Part shown: positions 55,444 through 64,000 of the stretch, piece after piece | How positions within the stretch are numbered: the stretch's first letter is position 1 | Layout: every line of letters starts with the position of its first letter | NCBI RefSeq assembly: GCF_007655135.1 | Contig: NC_045131.1 | Coordinates: 9,160,001 to 9,224,000, forward strand | From: Punica granatum | Lineage: Eukaryota > Streptophyta > Magnoliopsida > Myrtales > Lythraceae | Reading direction: 5' to 3' | Length of the DNA stretch: 64,000 nt | Notes under the pieces: generated by a model | The model's input: the letters and a program-made list of their open reading frames with translations, nothing else | Told to the model about the DNA's origin: nothing | Database searches by the model: none | Position numbers and translations under genes: made by a program

Positions 55444-55752
55444 GATACGCCTTATATTTTTTCACTAGTGTATTTACACGGATCTCAATACTCTCAAATA
55501 TAGCCTGCCTTCAATTTCTTGTAACAGTCGTCCTCTGATTTTGTGTTTTCTTCTAAACGATGATTCACTGTAAGTAATACCTTTGAGTTCGGTCGCTCAT
55601 GAATCGAATGGTGTGGCACCTATCTTCATCTCACATTTGCATCTTATCATAACATGTCGCAGCAAAAACAATAATATTGAGTGAAAATTTAAGCCTGAGG
55701 ATACTTTTATAGTATAAAGTTATGAGCAAGCAGCATATCCGATTCACACGTC
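55444..55752. other. short intergenic gap
   Basis: Between the hAT element and the Copia relic. No feature recognised. Confidence 0.4.
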
Positions 55753-58700
55753 ATGTTTAACATTGATTTTGTTAATTCAGAAAGGGATATAAAACCGGTC
55801 TATTCCCAGCATGATATATATTATAATATATTTCGATATGTCTAGGATATTCTTACCTTGTATAGCTCATCATGTATCGGGACACCTTTGTTGTATCTTC
55901 CTCGATTATATATATAAAATATATGGACCCAATTAGATTACGGCCAATATTACTCACATGGTATCTAGAGCCTGGGGTTCCTCTTTCTTCTGTCCAGTCG
56001 TGCCCGCCCTTTTGCCTAGTCAACAATAGCCTCTCCCTACTTCATTCCAGCCTTATTCCAACCTTAATATGTCTCACGAGCCAGATAACTCCAGCAATAC
56101 CAATGACTCACCACTTCCTGCTCTTACTCCTACCCAAACCTCACTGTACTCCCCTCCTCATCTACTCTTGTCTCTGGTTCAGTCACCGTACCTAACATCG
56201 CCAACCTCATCCACATCCAACTCAACAACTCAAACTAATCTCGCCTGGAAAAAAAAACTCTTCTCCACCTTCCTGAAATCTGACGATCTCTTTGGGTTCG
56301 TCGAAGGCAGTCAGCCCTGCCCTGACTCAACCGACCTGATGTATGTTGCATGGTGTAGGACGGACCAAAATATACGGTCTTGGTTGTTCTCCACGCTTTC
56401 CGAAACGCTGTTGGAGGAAGTTCATGACCCGGGCACGACACAAGTTTGGGACAATCTCCATACCCGTGTTGTCGAGCTGTCATGTGTCATGTATTGAGAC
56501 GTCAGGGTGGAACTCACCCGCATCAAGCTGGAGGATCATGGAGTTGAAAAGTACTTGCATCAGTGTAAATTGCTAGTCGATCAACTGGAGGAGATTGGCA
56601 AGCCTATTGATGATGAAGATCTTATTACCTTTGCTATTGCTAGTCTCCCTCGTGATTACAAGTCCTTTATTACCTCTAATGCTAATGACTATGGCCCTAT
56701 ATCCTTGGCTGTTTTTCGAAACAAGTTGTTGTTCCATGAGATAAGGGTTCGGAAGTTCTATCATACTCAAACTCTGGCAACGAACATGTCTCTTCAGGTA
56801 TCTACAAGGCCTGGAGGCCATGGTGGTGGTTGTTGACAACAACACAATGGAGGCCGTGGAGGAAAATCTAATCGAGGGGGTGGTAGAGGCAGTGGTCGCT
56901 TCAATAACGGTGGTTCTGGTCGTGGTATTTTCAACAGCAAAGCATTCCTGGGCAGTTCTACGGCCGTGACAATGGTGGCCGTGGCTATCAAACAAATCAT
57001 GGATGTCATACAACAATTGTATATGGTTGTGGACAACCGAACCGATTCCCATATTCGGTAAGGTCTTGGAGTAACTTTCTTCCAGTCACTGATGGGATAC
57101 TAGGACATGCCTCTGCATATGTGGTTTGTCAATTATGCAATATTGCTGGACATACTATGCTTTGGTTATTATAACCAAAATCAATCTCATGCCTATCCAA
57201 AATCTCTTGCTACCATGAGTTTGAATGATACACTATCACCATATGCTTATTTGGACTCCGGTGCTTCTTTCCACATGGTCCATGACGAAGGTATACTTCA
57301 AAATTATGTCATTGTGCTTGGGTTGTGAGGGCTCTCGGCCACATGGATAGTTCAATGTGCTCATCAGCGCCTGACCTTGAGATGTGGATCATCCAAGACA
57401 CATTAGCATGGTGTACTTCTCCTGTTCGAACTGGGTTTGAAACCAAACCTCTCAAAACCTTACTTCATATTCTAGTTCCATATCTATTGTTACCACCCAT
57501 GGATCTATTCTGCCTATATATAACGTAGGTTCCGTGACCATTCCTTCAACTTCCATACCTCTACGTTTACAAAATGTGCTTCATGTTCCTGGACTTGATT
57601 ATAATCTTGTATTTCTTCATCGATTATGTCAAGAAAACAATTGTCATGTGATACTTACTAATTATGCTTTCTTATTAAAGGACAATCTCTCGGGGAGGAC
57701 TCTCCTCAGTTGCCCCTCTGAGGGGTCTCTCTATCTTGTTCCCCTATCATGGCCGCAGGCTCTCCATGTTACCACACAACCCTCCATGAGCTGGTATTAG
57801 TGTCTTGGGAACACAAATAAGTCAGTCTTGGAAGTCCTCAAGTCTAGAAAGTTAATTCCAATGATTTCCTTCAATAAAGATTTTTGTGACTCTTATAATT
57901 TGGGTAAATCTTCTCGGTTATCTTTTTTTTTTCTGTGGACTATGTTGCACAATTTCCTTTGGAGTTAATTCATGCGGATGTTTGGCATTCTCCAATTGTG
58001 TCTCATTTGGGATTTAAATATTACGTTATCTTAATCAATGAATTTTCTCAATTCACCTGGTTATTTCCCTTAAAATTCAAATCGGAAGTTTTTGATAATT
58101 TCCAAATTTTAAATCAAAAATGGAAAATTTGTTTAACAAGAAAATCAAAATCTTCCAATGCGATGGTGGTTTAGAATTTAACAATTCTAACTTTCCGAAT
58201 TTATTCAATAAGTTGGGAATCACTTTTTTTACATGTTGTGTCCACACACTCCGCAACAAAATGTCGTCTCCGCACACTCTGTCATATCCTTGATATGATC
58301 CTAACATTTCTCATTCAAAGTCATCTACCACAATTGTTTTGGGTTGATGCCTCGCTTGGAGCAGTCTTTATAATCAATAGATTTCCTTCTCCGATTTTAC
58401 AAAATTTCTCTCCTTTCGAAAAATTGTTTGGCAAAACACTGGATTATGGATTTATATGTACGTTTGGGCGTGCTTGCTTTCTCAATCTTACGCCTTATGC
58501 TTCGAACAAACTTGAATCTCGATATAAGCTTTGTGTAGTTATTGGTTATGCGAGCGAAAACGAGGGTTATCGATGTCTTGATGTCCATAACAATTGGGTT
58601 TATGTTTCTCACCATGTTTGGTTTAATGAGTCTCATTTCCCATTTGCAAAAACTAATGTTGTCATGACTCAGGACAAACCTATTGGTCGATTGATTTTCT

Positions 58701-59960
58701 TTCTGGTGTCCATCCCACAAGCGCCTCCTCAGTTCACTGTTGTCAGTCCAGCACGAGTCTCTTAATCTCGATCTCAGCCAAATACTAATCTCGGCCCATA
58801 CTCAGCGGATCAATCTAACTCTGCCTCCTCCCTCCCGCTACCGAATCCAGACCACTTTGTGCAGCCAACACATCTAATCCAGGTCTCAATCCACTGATCT
58901 CCCCAAGCAACCTGTCCAGTCCGCGACCCAAATCACTGCCTGGCCCGTCTGCAACCATTCAGTAGTCTAACTCGCCCGCTACCTCTCAGTCCAATCTAGC
59001 CCTGTCTTTAGACTCCACAGTCGAAACAAATGTTGAACTTGTAGTGCAAAATCAACATCCCATGGTCACACGTGGCAAATCCGGAATCGTCAAATCAAAT
59101 CCAAAATTCTCTCTAGCCATGTCCCCTACTACTGTCACAGAACCTACATGTTATTCGCATGCCATCAAAGATCCAAATTAGCGAAATGCAATGGCCGAAG
59201 AATTTAATCCTCTTATTCAAAATGGGACATGGAGTTTGGTTCCTCCGCCTCCTCGAGCAATGTAATTGGCAGCACTTGGAAGTTTCGAATCAAGTATCGG
59301 GCTGACGAGAGTATTGATCGATATAAAGCCCTCCTGGTTGTTTAGGATTTCGTAAACAACCAGGTATTCATTACCATGAGACCTTCAGTCCCGTGGTAAA
59401 ACCTTCTGCCATTCATCTAGTTCTTGCTCTTGCTCATTCTTCCTCTCGGGATATTCATCAACTAGATGTCAAAAATGCCTCCTTACATGGTCATTTTCAG
59501 GAGGAGATTTACATGCGTTAGCCTCTTGGTTTCACTCATCCTTTATTCCCTGACCATATATGCCATCTTCATAAATCTTTGTATGGTATAAAACAGGTTC
59601 CCATAGCTGGTTCACTCGCTTCAGCTCATTCCTTCATTCCATTCAGTTTGTTTCTAGCCTTGTTGATTCCTCACTTTTTATCTATCACATCGCCCAACAT
59701 ACAATCTTGTTATTGCTCTATGTTGATGATAATATTCTTATTGGCAGCCCCACTTTTCTCCTAGATCGATTTATTAGACTTCTTTCTAACGAATTTGCAA
59801 TGGAAAATCTAGGTCCTTTGCATTTTTTTTCTCGTGGTCCAAGTCAAGCGTTCTTCTAATACCCTTTTCCTGTGCCAGCAAAAATACATCTCAGATATCC
59901 AAGCTAGGTTTGGACTTAAAAACTCGACTGCAGTTAAGACATAATTACCATTTATAGCCT
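55753..59960 (+). mobile_element. decayed Copia LTR retrotransposon, 3' truncated
   Basis: A plus-strand Copia copy. A candidate 5' LTR of about 206 bp (55753-55958) starts TGTTTAAC and ends ACTCACA, directly before TGGTATCTAGAGCC, a form of the initiator-Met primer site with one extra base. Coding blocks follow in Copia order up to the RT active site near 59720. RNase H and a 3' LTR are not visible, so the right end is missing. The gag and short LTR resemble RE1-like elements rather than the Tnt1-like element at 4218. Confidence 0.82.
56069..59950 (+). pseudogene. gag-pol remnant of the second Copia element
   Basis: Gag from 56069 (MSHEPDNSSN...; WKKKLFSTFL, RSWLFSTLSE), then a retained gag tail 56507-56830 (LEDHGVEKYL, DEDLITFAIASLP), a Gly-rich stretch, protease DSGAS at about 57254, integrase (LIHADVW 57960 to about 58640, LGYASENEGYRC), RT start (MAEEFNPLIQNGTWSLVPPPP, 59190-59260) and the RT active site YVDD at 59719-59730. 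Many stops and frame changes separate the blocks, and substitutions are far more common than in the 4218-9621 element. Confidence 0.88.
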
Positions 59961-62587
59961 TACATGTACATGCTAGGTCGAATCTTCCCAATTTTGTGAC
60001 AGGAATATGTGACATTTATAGTTGAGAGAACAGTATTAGCAATCGAAGTGTGATTGCAAATTGGAGAACATGATTGGACACAAATCTTCCGCAATAACGG
60101 GCTGAAATTTGCAACAAAGTTAAAGGGCATGCAATCCCCACCACCACCACATCACTGCCTTATTGCAGCCAGACCTCCTCCTTTTGGACGAGTATCCGAT
60201 ACGTGGGAACTGGAAAGTCATGTGTTGAGAGTTAGAATCCCATCAAAATATGTGAATGAGGAAATTTTAATAATATAAGAAAATTAAGTTGATCATTCTA
60301 TTTATTTAAATTTTCGAGATGAATATGAACTCAATCACTCGTAAGTTCAATAAATAAAATTTTACATTATATATCCGAGTGGATTTTCTCATCGGTGTGG
60401 GCTCACATGATGTCATCATTGTCATGCCCGAGTTGTTGAGGGTGAGTGTTTAAATATGCGTGACACGTGCTGACAAAATATCAAAACTACTTATATGTTG
60501 CTGTGTGAGGATTCGAACTTTTGAAATGGACATGCTTCGTGAAACTTTGCATATCATATTGGGGATTGACAAAAATTGCACGCTCACGAGGAGAAATCCA
60601 TTGAAAAATGAATCCATAAAGTTCCCATATATATAATTTGATCCCTTTGTACTTCCATTTTTTTTTCTCATCCCAAGTGATCGATGATCATAATACTCAC
60701 GCATGGCCCCCCACCCCGGCCACCTCCACCTCTATCAGAAAGCAGGGTTGTCTTGTCGCACGAGGTGGACATGTCACACGGATACATATATGCTCTATAA
60801 TATAGGTTGATTAATGTGATATATGAACAAGATTGGGGTGTTGTGTTTGTTGAGAGTTATTGTATCCCACATCGAAAAAAATTAGAAAGAAAACTTTTAG
60901 ATATATAAGATGATTGGATTTACTGTAGTAAAGTGTCATCTAACACGTGTAGTAAAGTGTCAAAATCGCACGTTACCACATGAAAACATATTCATACTAA
61001 TTTTTGTGTCCTACATAAAAAAAATTAGAGAAAAAATTATGGGGGTATTTACCTAAAATGACCCATGATTTGTCCGTTTTGTCAAATCTATCCTATGCTT
61101 TTTTTTTTATCAAATCTATCACATGGTTTATTTTTTGCATCAAATCTATCCCGGCGTTATCTTTTCCGTCGACATCTAACGGACGTGCTGACGTGGCGCT
61201 TACATGGCAAGTGTGACCCACTATCTCTCCACGTGCCACGTCAGCACGACCGTTAGATGTAGACGGAAAAGATAACGCCGGGATAAATTTGATGCAAAAA
61301 GTAAACCATGGGATAAATTTGATAAAAAAAACATAGAATAGATTTGACAAAACGGATAAATCATTGGCCATTTTAGATAAAAACTCCAAAATTCTGAACG
61401 TATAAAATGATTGAGTTGACCATTTTATCACTTCCAACTTTTGAAATGATATAAAATTATAAACTCAATTGCTTATAGATTGAGTATCAATAAAAATTTT
61501 ACTGTATACATTCATCTGAAGACAGAATTTTCACTTTAAACGTTATGCTCGCTACAATTTGGTGGCTAACTTTAAACTAGAGACTTGGATTTAGGATTTT
61601 TTTTTTAAAAAAAAACAAGAGTTTGACAAACTTTGAGCTTAAATTTGCTGATAAAATATCACAGTGCAAGACTTCTTGGGAGTGACATGGTTTACTGGTG
61701 CAATTTTGAAGAAGAATTTATGGTCGTAATCGTCTTACACCCTTTCGATAATATATATGTCTAGCATGATCAATCGAGGGGCATCCAGTAAAAAGAATTG
61801 CAAACATATATATAGTAGTAAATGAATTTTCATTTAAAATTTTTTTTCTATAACTTTGGGTATGATGAAGTGTAATTACGCGTGCTATTTTTTTTTTCTC
61901 CTATCTTTCTTTTAGCTTTCAACCGCGTAGCTGAAAAGTGGCACATTGCATGCGTGCATATGGAGATCAGTGATCTATAATCATCACATGGTTCGATCAA
62001 AACGCTGCGTTCTCAAAAACAAACATATATAATACATATTATGCCCCGTAAAAAAAATCAAAACCCTAATTTGCTATATAATCATATATAAAGTTCAAAT
62101 GACATATATTCAACCTCTCTATCTCTTCTATAAATTTCTGCATGTATTGTGATGAGGGTTAAACACATGATGAACAAACAATCCACATATATATGTATAT
62201 ATATGGTACAATCACATTATCATTCACATATAAACTAGTTAAAAATCCGAGGACAAATAAAAAGAAAATTCCAACAATTCTGTAATTTCTACCCGCCCCC
62301 ATGACATATTCACCTCCAAATCAAGTCCAACTAGCAATTTCCTAAGTCCACTATGCGTGACACAAACCGGCTGGTGATCAAGGATCGGAGATTGGACGGA
62401 TCAGAACTGATCGATAAAGCCTATATGAGATGTTTCTGATCGAATCGATTTTGAAGTACTGTATTAATGAGGGGTTACCGGTCGTCATGGTATTCTTCTT
62501 TGGATGATCTGAACTGCTTAAAGTGCACATGGACCGCTTTAGTGGTCTGAGCTCTCATCTAATGAAGTTTGTGACTGCAGGTCGCGG
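59961..62587. other. intergenic region upstream of nothing / downstream of MIZ1-like gene
   Basis: No gene supported. It holds the foldback MULE at 61042-61387 and AT-rich sequence. 62300-62587 probably includes the 3' UTR of the minus-strand MIZ1-like gene. Confidence 0.5.
61042..61387. mobile_element. small foldback MULE
   Basis: 346 bp that is almost entirely an inverted repeat: GATTTGTCCGTTTTGTCAAA near the left pairs with TTTGACAAAACGGATAAATC near the right, and GTTATCTTTTCCGTC with GACGGAAAAGATAAC in the core. Arms are about 150 bp, separated by a short GC-rich loop region (61190-61240). It is flanked by 9-bp near-identical repeats AAAATTATG (61033-61041) and AAAATTCTG (61388-61396), the MULE signature. 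Non-coding; a transcript would fold into a long hairpin. Confidence 0.75.
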
Positions 62588-63466
62588 TCATATCCTGAGC
62601 AAGAAGATACTGAGCTCAGGACCGCCGTTCCCGTCAGGGTTAAGCATGTAGAACGCCTCGGAGTCGCGGCTCCCAACGACCCGCTCGAACTTGGCCCTCA
62701 TGTATAGCAGCTCCCCTTCTGACCCGCTTCCCTTCTGCCCATCGTCCACGACTGGGATCACTCCTGCCCCGACCGAGACCTTGTGGACCGTCCTGAGGAC
62801 GTGCAAGTCAGACTCTGAGCAGGCCCGGGACATCGTGTACCCGCACTTCCTCCCATTACAGTACATGGTCCACGTGGGCTCCTGGAACAGCTTCACGGGC
62901 CGGGCCAACCCGCCTCGCCCGGGGCCACCGGCGGGGGCCTTCTCGCACTCGAGGGCGATCCTCACTAGGCCCGAGGACATCTCCTTCACCAAGGCCGAGG
63001 TTGACATGGCGAGCTCGAGGAGGAGGACGGGGTCGGAACCTGGGTGGTCCTGGACGGCAAAGGTCACATGGCCTCTCCGGTGGCCGAAGAGGGTCCCGGT
63101 CACTTTCCGCCCGAGAGAGTAGGAGGGACCGAAGATGGACAGCTGGGCGGTGGGGATGGAGAGCCACTTGCACGTGGGGAGTACGACGGCGGGGAACGAG
63201 ATTATGCTGAGAAGCGAGCGGAGTAGGGAGGAGACGGCGATGGCGGGCTTGGAGACGCGCCGCTGGTGCGGGGACTGCGAGCTGCTCTTCTGGAGGAGAA
63301 GCTTGCCTGAGAAGTCGTCGGTCTCGAGAACCGCAGCACCAGCGGAAGATCGGGAGAAGTAGGGGTTGGTGGAGGGGATGATCTTGCGGGTGTTGGGCCT
63401 ATAGGAGGAGCTGGTGCTGGTGCTGGTGGTTCTTTGGAGGCTCATGAGCTCTTGTGCCTGCTTCAT
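62588..63466 (-). CDS. MIZU-KUSSEI1-like protein (DUF617), single exon
   Basis: A complete 292-codon minus-strand frame, intronless as usual in the family. The N-terminal 70 residues are Ser/Thr/Pro-rich and poorly conserved (MKQAQELMSLQRTTST). The DUF617 domain covers about residues 120-292: VTGTLFGHRRGHVTFAVQD, LLLELAMSTSALVKEM, GLVRIALE, WTMYCNGRKCGY and the C-terminal YMRAKFERVVGSRDSEAFYMLNPD. MIZ1 is needed for root hydrotropism in Arabidopsis; biochemical activity is unknown and most paralogues are uncharacterised, so I do not assign MIZ1 itself. The coding region is much more GC-rich than its surroundings, producing long shadow ORFs on the other strand. Confidence 0.93.
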   Translation of the reverse strand: MKQAQELMSLQRTTSTSTSSSYRPNTRKIIPSTNPYFSRSSAGAAVLETDDFSGKLLLQKSSSQSPHQRRVSKPAIAVSSLLRSLLSIISFPAVVLPTCKWLSIPTAQLSIFGPSYSLGRKVTGTLFGHRRGHVTFAVQDHPGSDPVLLLELAMSTSALVKEMSSGLVRIALECEKAPAGGPGRGGLARPVKLFQEPTWTMYCNGRKCGYTMSRACSESDLHVLRTVHKVSVGAGVIPVVDDGQKGSGSEGELLYMRAKFERVVGSRDSEAFYMLNPDGNGGPELSIFLLRI

Positions 63467-63779
63467 AGCTTAGCTAGCTTATATTAATTATATATATATA
63501 CAGCAATGATATATGTATATATATATATATATATAGTGAAGAAGCTGAAGGGAGACAGATAAAGAGGGATGGAGGTTTTGGAGAAACTGATGATGTCTTA
63601 TGTGTGTGATTTTGGTTGATGAATAAGGGAAGTGTTTATTGAGGGGATGAAGCTGAGGGTGGGTGAAAGGGGAGAGACAAGATGATGATTGTGTTGGGAG
63701 GGGGGTGGCCACTATAAAGGGGAGTTGTGGAGGCTTATATTGGTGCTCCTTATCATTATTATTCCCTATTTGATCACTC

Positions 63780-63815
<36 letters not shown>

Positions 63816-64000
63816 TTTCTCCCTTGGCCCTATATGTATATTATATATGATATATATATCATATACTATATGTTTATACATCTTATAACCACTCATATGT
63901 ATGTATATTTTTAAGATGATACGAGATAAATATACTCACTTTTGATTGAGAATTTTTTTTCATCAAACGTCGACTTATCCTTATTATGAAATGCTTCCTG
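63467..64000. other. upstream region of the MIZ1-like gene, TA microsatellites
   Basis: Contains the presumed promoter and 5' leader of the minus-strand gene. TA runs at about 63512-63534 and 63783-63812. A 97-codon minus-strand ORF here has no domain and ends in a TA-encoded Tyr/Ile repeat, so it is not called. Confidence 0.6.

Noticed and set aside
62691..63210. Plus-strand ORFs of 143 and 69 codons and a second minus-strand frame of 105 codons
   Set aside because: Shadows caused by the high GC of the MIZ1-like coding region; compositionally skewed and without domains.
63488..63781. 97-codon minus-strand ORF upstream of the MIZ1-like gene
   Set aside because: It encodes a low-complexity tail from a TA microsatellite and has no domain; the region is better read as promoter and leader.

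Overview
The window is nuclear DNA from a flowering plant, almost certainly a eudicot. The evidence is long multi-exon genes with GT-AG introns, AT-rich intergenic DNA, plant-specific families (NTRC, class B heat stress factor, MIZU-KUSSEI1-like, P-class PPR) and several classes of plant transposon. I cannot name the species from sequence alone.

Layout, left to right. 1-1239 (minus): 5' part of a P-class PPR gene that runs off the left edge. 2000-11024: a ~1.81 kb tandem duplication. Each copy carries the same Mutator-like element (MULE), and the second copy is split by a full-length but coding-dead Tnt1/Tork-type Copia retrotransposon. 11025-18465: AT-rich gene-free DNA with local duplications. 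18466-36116 (plus): a complete 40-exon gene for a full-size ABC transporter of the ABCA1 type (1889 aa by my splicing), with transposon relics in two introns. 37408-38495 (minus): a two-exon HSFB3-type heat stress factor, convergent with ABCA1. 42780-46100: a decayed LINE. 46461-47135: a tandem duplication upstream of the next gene. 47981-52213 (plus): a complete 10-exon gene for chloroplast NADPH-thioredoxin reductase C (NTRC, 533 aa). 52214-62587: gene-free DNA holding a Tourist-like MITE, an inverted-repeat unit, a hAT element with a perfect 8-bp target duplication, a degraded Copia element and a small foldback MULE. 62588-63466 (minus): a single-exon MIZ1-like (DUF617) gene.

The five host genes look functionally independent, as is usual in plant genomes; I see no operon-like logic. 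The transposable elements can be ordered in time: MULE insertion, then tandem duplication, then divergence of the copies, then Copia insertion into copy 2, with the intact empty site preserved in copy 1.

I looked for an undescribed system (CRISPR-like arrays, unusual gene clusters, conserved non-coding structures) and found none. The most notable items are the nested transposon record, a Helitron-like insertion in an ABCA1 intron, an overlapping upstream ORF on the PPR gene, a long interrupted poly-C tract in an NTRC intron, and repeat structures near genes. All exon models were derived by reading splice sites and keeping the frame by hand; no alignment or expression data were used.
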